NCBI GenBank assembly: GCA_944472155.2
Contig: OX235271.1
Coordinates: 96,981,256-97,045,255, forward strand
Length of the DNA: 64,000 nucleotides
DNA from: Trichobilharzia szidati
Lineage: Eukaryota; Platyhelminthes; Trematoda; Strigeidida; Schistosomatidae
Direction: 5' to 3'
Under the pieces are notes generated by a model. The model did no database searches and was not told the origin of the DNA. It worked only from the letters and a program-made list of their open reading frames with translations. The translations under genes were made by a program, and so were the position numbers. Below are positions 1 to 12,200 of this stretch, in pieces. Position 1 is the stretch's first letter. Every line of letters begins with the position of its first letter.

Positions 1-639
1 TCCTTTTAACTTGACCTAAGTCTATTTTCTCACCCCTTAACTCTTTGTTATATATATATTGAGATTTTGTAAATTCCGGTTTAATAATACTTTGATAAAG
101 CTATTAGCAGCATTAAATAGCGAAACGTCAGTAAAAACAATATCGTTTTGTTTTCCATTTATTGGGAAATACAAAACACCTTTATTATAATGAATATCAT
201 ATACCCAATGCCCAAATTTTTTCAAACTGTTAAAAGTGAACTTGGTTTGGACATATATAAAATTTTTCCTCACTTATAATTTTAACTTCATATTTGGTAT
301 AAAGTAAGATAAAATACACTCTGAGGATTTCATTCGATAAGAGTGACAGTACGGTTTCGATAAACTCAAGTTCTACAAATAACAAGTAAGTTTTTGAAGT
401 CAGCTAGTGTGATGAGAATGTCAGCATTAGTAGATTGGTGTAGTTTCATCCTTAAATGATAATAATGTCGAGTAACCTGATACACACGAGTTATGTTGAG
501 TGCCATCTCACTACTTACAGTAATCAGTAATATATCCACTTTCACCATGTCCATGGGAAGACTCACCCATATTGACATTAATTAATTACAGTGTCTGATC
601 ACGAATCGACATCATTTAGAGAACTATTGGAAAACCAGT

Positions 640-815
640 AAGTGCTGGACAACTGTTTCGACCTATTCTGAAACTCTTCATCAGTACGCACCCATAACCT
701 CATCGGAGATAGAACCCAGGACCCTGTGGTTATACAGCAAGCTCGTACACAATTCAGCTACTGGGAACCGATCTGATGGCTTATGAATTCCAACTTCTGC
801 CAATTTACGATGTAT
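640..815 (-). repeat. tRNA-derived repeat with hammerhead-like region (family H)
   Basis: The minus strand shows an A-box-like/B-box-like tRNA region (CTGGGTTCTATCTCCGATGA at the B box) followed by GTACTGATGAAGAG and GAAACAGTTGTCC. Stem II is broken (AGTTTC..GGTC). Same family as 2830-3080, 3220-3480, 7310-7545, 14400-14570, 16340-16740 and 28515-28745. Confidence 0.7.
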
Positions 816-2190
816 GTATTTTATCTTTATTAAGGTTTTTATAAAACGAGGTCTAAATCTATACACAATGCTAAATACAACATATACTAATATAGAACGT
901 AGTATATGGTTTGAAATTATGCAAATTATTATGTAACACTAAGAATCTGATGTTACGTATATTGATAAAAATACAAAATAAAATGACAAATAAATAAGTT
1001 ATACCATCATAGAGAACAGAACATATGTGTAAGGATGATAGTGAGAAATAACAAAGTGTGAAATAAGAAGTGACTTTCATAATAATAGTAATAATGATAT
1101 TAGTAGAGACGATTCTGGTATTGTTGACAATGACTAAAGGTTAATGTGTACACAAATAATGTTTTTGTTTTTGTTTGTTATGTCGCTGATTATATGACAT
1201 ATATAACAAATAACACATGTATACATGAAGATGACATCAATAAAGTAAGAGTAAACTGTATACTGCATAAGGTTGACTAATCATTTGTCATCTATCTTGT
1301 CACAAATAAGTCGGTAATTTTAGAATAATCAACAATGAACTTGACTTATTTATTTATTTATCTATTAGAGTGTAATGCATGTTGACCATGTTATTCGTCA
1401 TTTTGTTTACACAAAAGGAAATACTCGCTTACTCTCTTATCGTCGACATTTACACATACACATACGTGTGTGTGTGTGTGCATGTACATGACTTTGCAGG
1501 TGGTAAAAATATCAAAGATGTTGACGGGCATTCATCATACTGCAGTGTTAATCAAAGCAAAGTGGAATATAAATTGGCAACATTCTCTGTTTTTGGTAAA
1601 TACATAGTTTATCAGTATTCTTAGGGCAAAAAAAAATAAAAGTAATTTATTGTTTAGCATTTTTGTACTATTATATGTGGTATTTAAACAAGTGGGGATT
1701 GGAAAGCATGCAAACTACTTATTAGTAATATGTGAGGGTTTTGATATTTTGTAGATTCAGTCAGGATGATTAATTTGTGGACTTATGACTGTTTTAAAAA
1801 ATAGATCTGCGTATTTACCAGCACAAGGAGAAGTATTAACAGCCAAAAGAACAGTAGACGGATACTTCATCAGCAGTGTGTATCCCCTACCTGATCTCTA
1901 AGTACTAGTCAGCTCTTCATTGGCTCTTCATTGGTTTTAGCATAAGGACGATTACACTATGAAGACAATAAATACCAGTGGTGTTATATCTTCAAATGAA
2001 AAGGATGAAAAATGCTGCATTAATTAATTCCAACACGATACATGAGCATGCTTGCCACATAACTTGATGGTCCTAGGTTGAATACAAGGTCACTGAATGG
2101 AAATGATGCAAAACCAAAGAGTGAGAAAAAATAGCTACTTAGTGCTCCTACTCCTTTTTTATGAAAACGCATATCATATCTATTTAGAGA
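816..2190. other. No gene seen
   Basis: AT-rich sequence with a short TG run at 1468-1480. Short open frames only, with no coding character. The same holds for 1-639 and 2433-2829. Confidence 0.6.
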
Positions 2191-2193
2191 AAA

Positions 2194-2432
2194 CGTCGAT
2201 GGCACAGCGGTAGAATGCTCGCCGACCACACAGGTGGTTCGGGGTTCGATCCCCGACCACGGACGCACTCACTTACCTCGCTCGCTACGCCAGTAATAAG
2301 ACTGGTAAAGAGGGAAGGTTGGGCATGAGGTTAACAATCCTATCCCTTAAGAATAAACACCACTTCTTCCGGAACTTCAAGCCTGTAGCTTGAAGCCCTA
2401 TGTTCCACTGGGAACGTAAAGGAATAAAAAAA
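2194..2432 (+). mobile_element. tRNA-derived SINE, long-tail family
   Basis: Head CGTCGATGGCACAGCGGTAG with B-box GGGTTCGATCC, a middle (GCCAGTAATAAGACTGGTAA), and the 3' end TTGAAGCCCTATGTTCCACT then GGGAACGTAAAGGAATAAAAAA. The 3' end equals that of the LINE at 24243-24392. Confidence 0.82.
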
Positions 2433-2829
2433 TCTATTTAGGTAGATACTGTTGAAGTTGGCAGATAGCAGAAGTATTTGCTTATAAACTATCTGTTAGA
2501 GACAATAAAATCCATTCTTTCGTTACTTAGACAATTTTCAGTGAAACTACATTAGACAGTTTAGGACAGACAGATATGCTAATGATGTAACAGGTGATGG
2601 TCAAAGATGAAATGAAGACCAGTACTCGAACTAGGGGCCTTCAGTTTGAAGTGTTAGACGAAACAACCCAAAATGGTGGTTATAAAAATTGTTCGTAGTG
2701 TGAATGAGAGGGGGATATTTTGACATGTAGAGACGTCTTACGTGATTGGTCAGGATAAAAACAATAGGCTAAACAAAGAATTTTCTCAAAAGTTGCTTTG
2801 TAAGGATTAGATTTGTTTTTTACGAGTTT

Positions 2830-3080
2830 GACTACGGATTGATATCATTGACATCACTGAAAACCAGGGAGTACTGGACAGCTGTATCATCCTAGTGTCG
2901 GAACCATCGGCAGTACGCACTCACTGGATTCCGAACCCAGGACCTTCTGGTTGCAAGACAAGCTCGCATACCATTCAGACACTGAGACCCAATTCATTGG
3001 CTAGCCCATGAATTCTAACTTCTACCAATTCGTGATTTAGCGCGACCACCAACCAATTTCATTGGTGGGGAACAAATCTA
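2830..3080 (-). repeat. Family H repeat, left arm of an inverted pair
   Basis: Minus-strand copy with tRNA-like region and a variant ribozyme-like part (CACTAGGATGATACAGCTGT then CCAGTACTCCC). Pairs with 3220-3480; homology extends outward through AGATTTGTTTTTTACGAGTT. The core CTGATGA is lost in this subtype. Confidence 0.75.
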
Positions 3081-3219
3081 ATCCTTAAAAATCAACTCTT
3101 GAAAATTAATCTGATGCTCGCTAGTGATTTGCTACAGGATGGAGTTTCCTGGAGTTCTAGTGAGAAGTCGTGACCACTGAGGTCCAACAAGTCAAGTGTG
3201 AGGATGGATTTCCCACTGA

Positions 3220-3490
3220 TGACATTGGTTGGTGGTCGCGCTAAATCACGAATTGGAGGAAGTTAGAATTCATGGACTGGCCATTGAATCCGGTCACAGT
3301 GTCTGAATGGTATACGAGCTTGTCTTGTAACCAGAAGGTCCTGGGTTCGAACCATGTGGTGGGTGCGTACTGCCAATGGTTTCGACACTAGGATGAAACA
3401 GCTGTCCAGTACTCCCTGGTTTCCAATGGTTCTCTGAATGATATCAATCCGTGGTCAAACTCGTAAAAAAATGATTTTTCTAACAAACAA
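3220..3490 (+). repeat. Family H repeat, right arm of an inverted pair
   Basis: Plus-strand copy: TGGTTGGTGGTCGCGCTAAA, tRNA-like part with CTGGGTTCGAACC, then GTACTGCCAATGGTTTCGAC and GATGAAACAGCTGTCCAGTA. Arms are separated by about 140 bp of unrelated sequence. Confidence 0.75.
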
Positions 3491-4271
3491 ATCTGTTTTG
3501 TCAAATAAATCCCGATGAACTTGTAAGGTATTATGAAATGTAGTAAATATTCTTGGAGGCGTTCTGAGTACTAGCTTACTGTTCAATACCAATACAACTT
3601 ATTAATATGGGGCCTCGTATCTACCCTTTGATTAACTGTGATGATAATACCAGAGTATTGAATGACAAAATTACTAGGTTTCTAATCAAGTTAAAATCTA
3701 CCGGTCTTTTTTAAATTAATAAACTTAGTTTAAACTCGCAGAAGATTTCTTTTCCTTGTATCTTCATATATGAGATAATTAGTTAACTAATAAATAGTTA
3801 TAGTACACAATTAATGCGATAAATTTCGATCATCAATTATGTTCATCTAGAAAGTTAACTTTATGTCATCATATTACTAACAACAAAATCAGTAACCAAT
3901 GTGATTTCTCAAAATATAACAACTATGTGAAAATTATTTGATGTATCAGTTTAACGACATGGAATTACTATTTATTTGTGAAGTTCGTTAAAATTCAATA
4001 AATTCCAGTTATACTTCATTATAAAGTAAAATTATTTTGAAAATGTCTGCATACTATATAGTACTTTATCTGGCAAGTTCGCCGTTATTTACTGAATCAG
4101 TTATTCAGATTGACATGTTCAGTTTACATGTAAATGCACATATATACGACGAACAGAAAGAAACATGTGGTACCGTGTATCTGAATATATTTCAAAGAAC
4201 TTGAGAGTGAGAGGTATAAAAAGTCTTCATCAGAGCCATGGATTATTATGCAGGAGATAAGAGTCATGCAA

Positions 4272-4475
4272 TTTTTTTATTCCTTGTGTTCCCGGTGAAA
4301 CATAGAACTTCAGTAGTAGTGGTGTTGCTTTTCACAGAGTGGGGTCGCCCAACCTTTCCTACTTACCGGGCTTACTACCTGCTAAGCAAGCTTGAGGAGT
4401 GCATCAGCTGGGAATTGAACCCGGACCACATACGTGATGACGAGCAATCTACCACTGAACCACCAACGCACCAAT
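4272..4475 (-). mobile_element. tRNA-derived SINE, long-tail family, diverged
   Basis: Minus copy: GCGTTGGTGGTTCAGTGGTA head, CGGGTTCAATTCCCAGC B-box region, tail with ATGTTTCACCGGGAACACAA. It directly abuts the Penelope-like fragment. Confidence 0.72.
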
Positions 4476-4489
4476 TGTAAAGGTAAGAG

Positions 4490-6198
4490 AATTGAGATTA
4501 TTTGCAAGCATTCTGAATTGCTTCCTTCACCAAGTGAAGACATCAGGGAACTGTTAATGTTATACACAAAAGATGTACAGTTTCGCTTAAGTAACGAAAT
4601 TCTATAGACAGATTGATGGAGTGCCCATGAAAAGTACTTTTGAACGCATTCTTCTTGATAGATTCATCGGAAATCTAGAAACAGACTAAATGAAATCTAC
4701 AACTGAAGAAATTAGTTTTTATAACGGCTATGTGAATGACACGTTGGTGACTTGCAAGGATGTGGACGACGCTTGTAAATTGTTCTATAGCTTCAATAAT
4801 ATACATGGAATGTGAACGCCAAGACCAATTTCACTTCCGGGACTTATCTGTGAGAAGACGAGATGATGATACAATCCGGAAAGGATTATATTGCAAGGAT
4901 ACCTGATCCGGAAAATATTAAACTTATTCCTGTTTATAGCACTAGTCGTGCACTTTACTAATCGAAAGTGGATAGGTACCCGTCTCAAGTCACCTCCAAT
5001 TGCGTTTACAAATTCATATGTGCATGCCAGAGCATTGAAAGGGTAGAAAGGTGGGCAACCGAACACATCTCAGAAATTACGTAATGTAGAAAGCGTTAAT
5101 CGGGTAGAAACTAAAGTAAAATTATTTGAATTGTAAGTTTTAGATAACAAATTTCGTTCATGGGTTAGAAACTAAAGTAAGATTAAATAAGCAAGTTGAG
5201 TGACGTAATCTAACTGACAGGGTTGAGTAGAGCTCAGCTAAAATTAAAAGTGAACAAAAGTCAAGTTAACAAGAGTGGTAATAAGGGGTAGGGGGAAAAT
5301 ATTATACATTTAAGAAAGAAAAAGACGAAACAAAATTACGTAAGATAGGTCAAGTCCACTCTATAGTGTTATCTACAGTGGACTTGACCTATCTTACGTA
5401 ATTTTGTTTCGTCTTTTTCTTTCTTAAATGTATAATATTCCCCCCACCCCTTATTACCACTCTTGTTAACTTGACTTTTGTTCAATTTTAATTTTTAACT
5501 GAGCTCTACTCAACCCCGTCAATTAGATTACGTCACTCAACTTGCTTAGTTAAACATCTCAGAAAGCCTGAGACACAGAGATCTTCAGTTCTTTTCTAGC
5601 GATACTGCCAGATTTCTAAGTCAGTCAGGACACAGAGTAGACATTCACACTGTTTTTATCATTATTAGCAAACAAAGAAATTTAACTCTACTTGGATTTG
5701 CCATCAAGCTATTTAAATCTAACTTTTATATACAGAAAGAAGCAGTGAATCATCTCAGTTTAACCTGGCAACAATTTTCTCATTTATATCATTATGTATT
5801 TTCTCTTTTGATTTCTTATCCTTAAGAGAATTTCAGCATTTTTGAGAACAAGAGTAGTGTTCTCCAGTTGTCCATTGGTATGCAGAAGCCTTAAGGACAA
5901 AATGTCGCATCTGACCACTACTTTGTGCATATTTCAGTTCACCTGTTGTTGCGGAGCCAAGTAACTTGGTCGTCCGATGCATATCCTGTCCAAAAGGACT
6001 CGAGAACACTATCCCGCATGGCTGAAAAAAGGTAGTAGTGGTTCTATAAGGAGTGAGATCATTGAACACCTTGTCAACACTAACCACTCCATCTCAACAA
6101 ACGCCTCCTTAAAAGTAATCTACAGAGTCAAGAATAACCTACAAAAGGCAATACGCTTTCGTCTCCTTTGTATTGCTGAAGCTTTAGCCATTTAGTTG
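4490..6198 (+). mobile_element. Decayed Penelope-like element, interrupted by a foldback insertion
   Basis: Plus-strand RT remnants include LPSPSEDIRELLMLYTKDVQ, RQIDGVPMKSTFERIL and ISFYNGYVNDTLVTC (decayed active-site region). After the 5077-5553 insertion, the 3' part at about 5930-6195 encodes a GIY-YIG-like domain: TCCCGAK*LGR, then REHYPAWLKKGSSGSI, HLVNTNHSISTNASLKVIYR and a C-terminal AEALAI. Penelope-like elements pair RT with a GIY-YIG nuclease. Multiple stops show it is inactive. Confidence 0.72.
5077..5553. mobile_element. Foldback element with ~170-bp inverted arms and 12-bp flanking duplication
   Basis: Arms 5187-5360 and 5377-5550 are near-perfect inverted repeats around a short loop. 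The insertion is flanked by ACATCTCAGAAA at 5065-5076 and 5554-5565. The left flank also holds a direct repeat of GGGTAGAAACTAAAGTAA (5101 and 5162). No ORF; it is non-autonomous. It lies within a Penelope-like element. Confidence 0.8.
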
Positions 6199-6244
6199 GG
6201 AAAACTAGAGTTTTGATTTCTTTTACCACTCTTCTAATTATTAT

Positions 6245-6470
6245 TGTTTTTTATGACATCACTAGACAAGCCCTTGAGTGGAACCCGAAAGGGAAGCGGC
6301 GAGTTGGTCGTCCAAGGGTGACTTGGAGGAGGTCATGTGAAGAGGAGATGAAAACGTGTGGGCAGACTTGGAGCCAGGTGAAGACTCTAGCAGAGAACCG
6401 AACGCAATGGAGATGCACAGCTGGAGCCTTATGTTCCTCTAGGAATTAAAGGAAACAATAATAATAATGA
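6245..6470 (+). mobile_element. RTE-type LINE 3' end, AAT tail
   Basis: Encodes [20 protein letters not shown] and [20 protein letters not shown], the C-terminal end of an RTE-like polymerase, ending at ...CTAGGAATTAAAGGAAACAATAATAATAAT. Heavily 5'-truncated. Copies of the same family end at 13190-13335, 18056-18172 and 24243-24392. Confidence 0.75.
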
Positions 6471-6747
6471 CGCACTGATCTTAACTCACATGACTGATTT
6501 CTAATCACTCCCAAATGCTTACTCGAGTATCTTTTTCCCTGTATGTTGCTGGGTTTCTGGTTGTTAAATCAGCTAACATAACTTCTCAAATATCCCTCCA
6601 AACTTAAGGTAAATAATCAATTTCTTTTTGTGTTATTTGTAAATGAGTTAAGCAACACTTTTACATGAAAGAATATGTTTAGAGTGGAAGTCATTAAATA
6701 GAGATAAATTTCATAAACTCATTATTTCTTATGATAAGTGTACTTTA

Positions 6748-6978
6748 CGTCAGTGGTATAGCGGTTAGGACGCTTGCCGACCATGCACATGGTCCTGGGT
6801 TCGATCCCCGGCCACCGACGCACTCCTTTACCTCGCTAAGCCAGAAACAATGCTGGTGAAGAGGAAAGGTTGGGCATGAGGCTAGCAACCCCATCCTGTA
6901 AAATAATCACTGCTGCAGAAACTTCAAACCACTAGCTTGAAGCCCTATGTTCCACTGGGGAACGTGAAGGGAAAAAAA
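6748..6978 (+). mobile_element. tRNA-derived SINE, long-tail family
   Basis: CGTCAGTGGTATAGCGGTTA head, CTGGGTTCGATCCCCGG B-box region, and the AAGCCCTATGTTCCACTGGG tail. Near full length. Confidence 0.82.
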
Positions 6979-7299
6979 CGTCGATCAGACTTCTTAAGAT
7001 TTACCAGCTCTGCATTTTATTTGAAAGAAAGCTGAATGACTATTAATTATCGTTGATCCCATCTGTAGGCGTTTCAAAATGAATTCATGTTATACAGTAC
7101 AAACCTCACTACTAGTTTTAATAAACAAATATTATCACAGAAACAAAAACACACAGTTCAGAGGATAAGGTCTCCTTAATTGATGAAACTATCTTCGAAG
7201 GATGAACAATCGTGTTTATATTCAATGAAATGAAGAAGTGGGGTCTTTGATTGATACAGTGACGAAGAATGATAATTTACAAGTCTTAGTTTGTAGAGA

Positions 7300-7550
7300 A
7301 TTGACTGGTTTTAAGTTTGATCACGGATTGATTTCAGTTAGAAAACCATTCAAAACTAGTTTTTTCGTCCTAGTTTGGGACTCTTCATCAGTATGCACCC
7401 ATGACCCCACAGAGGATGAAGCTAAGGGTCTACACCTTGTAACCTGAAGCTCCGTAGGTGCATACAGCCAGGGTCTCAAACTATTATGACACAGCTTTTC
7501 AGCACTTCTTGGTTATCAATGCCTCACTAAGTGATGTCAATTAATTATAA
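7300..7550. repeat. Inverted pair of truncated family H repeats
   Basis: A minus copy at about 7310-7415 keeps GATGAAGAGTCCCAAACTAG then GACGAAA; a plus copy at about 7425-7545 is more decayed (GGTGCATACAGCCAGGGTCT, GACACAGCTTTTCAGCA). The outer sequences ATCACGGATTGATTTCAGTT and GATGTCAATTAATTATA are complementary in part. Confidence 0.65.
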
Positions 7551-7559
7551 TTTAGTTGT

Positions 7560-9030
7560 TAAGATTTTTTCGGCATTATAAGATTTTGAAGTAGCCTAAT
7601 AAAGTCTAGTGTTTTCATTCACTCTACCTTTCTTAACGTTCTTAACTATTCAAATACTCTCTCTTACACACCAACATTTATCGATGTGACCACAAATACG
7701 TCACGTTAACGCAATTCCTAAACTTGACTCACAGACCAGTACAGAGTAAAATTGATAAAAAAATATGCGCTAATTTACCGCAAACATTTCATTTGTCTAC
7801 GTTCACAGTTTCCACATGCAAACAACGAATCTCCATTCACACCTAACTAGTCTAATTAAGGTATCCCCTTGTTGAAGACCACTACCACTGAAACATCAAA
7901 GTATGTTATTATCATCTATATAACCACTGTAATTTCAGGTAGTCTGCAGCTGATGAGAACCTCTGAAATAGAATGATATCATTTTATACTGCAAATTTCG
8001 TCCTCCTTTCTTTATCGAAATTTATCAAGGGAACCAAATGTATGAAATTGTCGTTTGTATTATTTAAAATGCTTTAATTACACAAAAATAAAAATAAAAA
8101 TTTCCATAATAGACAAAAATATCACTCATAGAAATAGAAGAAAATAGAAGAAAATAACACAAATATATAAAATTGACAAAAACACTTCAAAATAGAAGTG
8201 CGGAGTATTTTTGCATGCACGCATGTGTGCACACTCACTGGTACATAGAAATAGACATTAGAAAAAAAAAAGGAAAAATAGATTGACGATTATTTTTCTC
8301 GTCAATTCACAAAACAAAAATAACAAAAAAAGGCGCCTAGTAGTAATCATAGTAGTAGTAGTCATGGGAAGCCATAAAATCACTGGGTAAATATGAATAG
8401 TAGTCATAATTGTCATAGTAACAGTAATCATAGTCATAATAAAGATAATAAATAATAATAATGCATTTTTTGTGCGTATACGTCCGTACAGAAAATAAAT
8501 ATGAGATCGTTGAGCAGTAGAAAATGATAAAATAGGAGGGGGGAGAATGAAGTCACTAAGTAAGTAAAAATAATGATAAGAATAAGGAAAAGAGAGCTGG
8601 CGAGTTGTCATATACACGAACACACATTACACAGTAGAACTTCTCCATTCTTTTCCATAAAAAATATAGTACACAAAAAACATAACAGTCAAAAAATCAA
8701 TCATAAAATGAATTAGTCATTGAGCATATGTGTATATTGAAGTAGAATGTTTTGCATTTGAAGGGAAATATAAATTTTAAAATATGCACTGATTATACAA
8801 ACAACTGTTTAATATTTTGTTTAAAATCACATGCATACACACACCACAATAAAAAACATGCAGGAAGACAGTAGTTATTCATGAGGTAGATGATATGTGA
8901 GTGTGATAATCCCCCGGCGTCTTGGCCCCCTTCCTCCTTCTCCCACTCTCTCAAAAGATCACACTCATACACACAAAAAATATATATACACATTAAAAAT
9001 TAATGAATAAGTAAATTGACTACCAATCAG
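7560..9030. other. 3' flank of the nuclear receptor gene; low-complexity AT-rich sequence
   Basis: Contains A-rich and AATAAT/AGTAGT runs (8080-8700). The open frame at 8258-8623 is a by-product of these. The receptor's 3' UTR probably lies here, but I see no clear polyadenylation signal on the minus strand. Confidence 0.5.
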
Positions 9031-9293
9031 TTAAAAGCAATCATTGGTTGAATTGAAACCAGAAGAATACAGAAATTCTTTAAGACAATTTGATATTGGT
9101 GATTTAGTCAACTTGTACCATGAGTTTAAATTATGCGTAATTTTGGCGGCAAGTTCACGAAGTGTAGATAAAATCATAATTAAATGAGCACAACGTGTCT
9201 GTGATCCTTGACTTTCACAATAACGACGTAATAGTTCAGCCCACAGGTTTTGTGTACGATTGACAAAATCAATGTCCAATAAGTTGGAACGTT
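9031..9293 (-). CDS. Nuclear receptor exon 7 (LBD C-terminus, stop)
   Basis: The acceptor is TTCTGTTATTTAG. The joined sequence [20 protein letters not shown] is typical for helices 8-9, followed by [15 protein letters not shown] and [18 protein letters not shown] (helices 9-11). The protein ends after [10 protein letters not shown]..., where LKEFL fits the AF-2 pattern. The stop is TAA at 9031-9033. I see no clear AATAAA on this strand in the next kilobase. Confidence 0.85.
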
Positions 9294-12200
9294 CTAAATA
9301 ACAGAAGAGTGTATTTGATTAGAGTGAAGTGTAAGTGAAATATGCATAAGTAGTTTACAGTTAAGCTTTAAAACAAATTTACTCAGATACATAAAAAACC
9401 AATGTATAACTAATACTACTAAAGGCATATTTATAAGTAGTCATTGCATTACGTATCAATAAATTCAACATGGAACTAGTTCCTGAGGTTTCGCTCATTA
9501 AGGACTACAAACCGATGTTCTATCCACTACACCCAATAACAACTTCCCAATTGGCGAGAACCCCTGAATTAAGGCATCCATAGACAAGGAATGTCTATAA
9601 CTTCAGGATAATTAAATTCCCCAGAACAAGTGAAAATTGCGACAATCACTGCTGAAATCAGATATTTCGTCACACAGTTTGTGAAGGCCATGACTGACAC
9701 CGTCCTCAGGAGGGGGACTGAACAATGTAAACGAATAGATGATCGATTTAGCCGTGTAATGTGGCCACGCATATCCCGTGTAATACAGATTGTGAGGAGT
9801 CAGTCAGTGGGCAATCTTGTTCAGTTTAACATTCCTGTTTGTTGGTACTTTCACTAGCAGGTTTATAATACAAAGGATAACAACAAACACTGACTTAAAT
9901 CTATGTTTTGTAGTCCAGGCCATTTTACCTGTATGACATAAGATTCTAAATAATATTATAGGATTATGCTGTTTGTCTCTTAGAACTAGAATATTACCAG
10001 AACCAGACTATGGCTTGGAAAATACGGTGTCTATGTTATCAAAAGTCTTTTCAGCACAAGTTTTAATAGAAATGTAATCGGTCGCTCGGTCGGTTTTCGA
10101 CATAGAACTTTGCACATATGTCCGGCAGTTCAAGTCGCCACACTCCATATAGCATACAAAGCAAGAGAAGAAAGTAGACGAAATACATAATATAGACAGT
10201 AAACAGAGGTGTGAGACAAAGGAATAGTAATAACGAAGAACGATATAGTTTCATTGGAAATCATAAGTCACAAGGAGTGGATGCATCTGCACCAGCCTTT
10301 GAGAACGATTTTGAGCCATGTCACCAATCGTTTCCAACCATTGGTTTTTACCGTCCCGAGGACCCCAACCAGGAAGCCAGTCTACACCTCCCTACGTGGC
10401 TGGCTTAAACTAACTGTTGTAGATTTCATTGACTGATACCATGTTTTCGTTTGACCACCGCTAGCTCTTTTCCAGCCTGGCCCTATATCAGCTAACACTG
10501 CCCGTCGAGGAAGGCGATGACTAGGCATACGTAACACATGTCATAAGCATCTCAGTCGATGTAATTTCACAGTCTAGTCGACTGATTTCCCCTCCTTACC
10601 TAGCACTCGACGCCTAACCTCAATATTGCTCACCTTATTATACCACTTCACGCGGGAGATAGAACGCAGACACCTATGATCAAAGATCTTTTCATGTCTT
10701 CCACTCTCAATGGTCAGGTCTCACAGCTAGCCGTAAAGGAGGACGGATCGAACTGCTGAGCAGTACACCCGCCCTTTGGTCGATAGTCGGATATCGCGTC
10801 TACGCCAGAGACGGCGTAAACTGGCATAAGCGAAACTAGCCCTCTGTATTCGTGCTGAGATTTCGTCGGAGATGTAATGTAATGTAATGAAATGTAATAT
10901 AAAAAGCATAGAGAACTCACCTGGAGTAAAGAGTATCACGCCAATAAGTGGTCCAAATTCTGTATTTGTCAGATGTAAACGTTGAAGTCTTGCAGCAAAC
11001 TGGAAAACACTCTGAGCTGTTATACTATCACTAGTCATGTGTAAACAATCTAAAGATGAATCTGTAACTACAGCATTCGGAAACCATGGACTGAATAAAC
11101 AATTTAACTGGTTATTTATCCTTGTGCTTGAAGAAGAAGAATCCGTAGGCACATTACTTCGATTTTCACGACACAACATTAATATCTAATAAAATATAAC
11201 AAGGCAAGAGAAAGTTATCAAAATGAAGTGTAAAAATCTCTAAGATATGCATGGAATTCGAAAAGAAAAAGTGCAAAGGTTCACAGACACACATAACAGT
11301 AAGTCACTCTCACAATATTTGTCGGCTATCGTGGAAAGTTAACAACCTACCTCCACACTAAACGATATCATATAAATGCAATATATTTCAGCTAAAACTT
11401 CAAACAACCTAGTTTAGTCTTGTAGTTGACGTTATCATAAGTGAACTGGGCTTAATTAAAGCATAGGCTATAAGACAAGAAGATTTAATGCTTACCAGAC
11501 TGTTTTAAATGACTGAGATAGCAATCAACACCAGCCTTACACTACAGAGTATCATTAATGCAAGTGTAGAACTTGAGCACTGTGGTAGGATGTAATTTTT
11601 TTTATTATAGCTTGATTCCACGCCGTACTTTTGGTACAAGTATGGAATTCTCAGCATGTGATATCGGTAGCCCAAATTTTGCAGGCCGACCAATTGATAT
11701 CAGGTGTGCGTCGGCAGGGGATAGAATCCCGGACCATGTGTGCATGGTTAGCGAGAGTCCTAACCGTTGTGCTACCGACGCTCAGATAAGTTAATTGGAT
11801 GACATTTCGAGCACAATTTATTACTCTCACAGTCGTATCACTGTTTTAAATTAAAATAAACTTATCTAATATGGAACTATACAAAGTGTTTATGATTAAG
11901 AATCTTTTGAATATTTCTACCTATGAATACAGCACGTTAAGTTCCCCTTGGAAATACAGCAGGGTTGTTATGAAACCTAAGTTTGTGCTTATGGAACTTC
12001 TTTCACACATCCGTGAACAATAAACGGGTTTGTCAGTTATAAGCATTATCAGTTTTGATAACTAAACAAAAACTGGATCCAAACACTAAAGATGTACATA
12101 GATAAAGAATGAGAAGTTTGTACATTAAGTCACCCAAGCCACATCAGTACTCTGAGTATTGATGGCAAGGTTTGAATTGTTCAAGCCTCCAATGGCTGAG

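Noticed and set aside
6748..6830. Possible true tRNA gene (A and B boxes present)
   Set aside because: The segment does not fold into a convincing cloverleaf, recurs in many copies, and always continues into the SINE body.
8258..8623. 121-codon open frame on the minus strand
   Set aside because: It follows AT-rich low-complexity sequence with AATAAT and AGTAGT runs; the peptide is Phe/Leu/Ile/Thr-rich without domain character.
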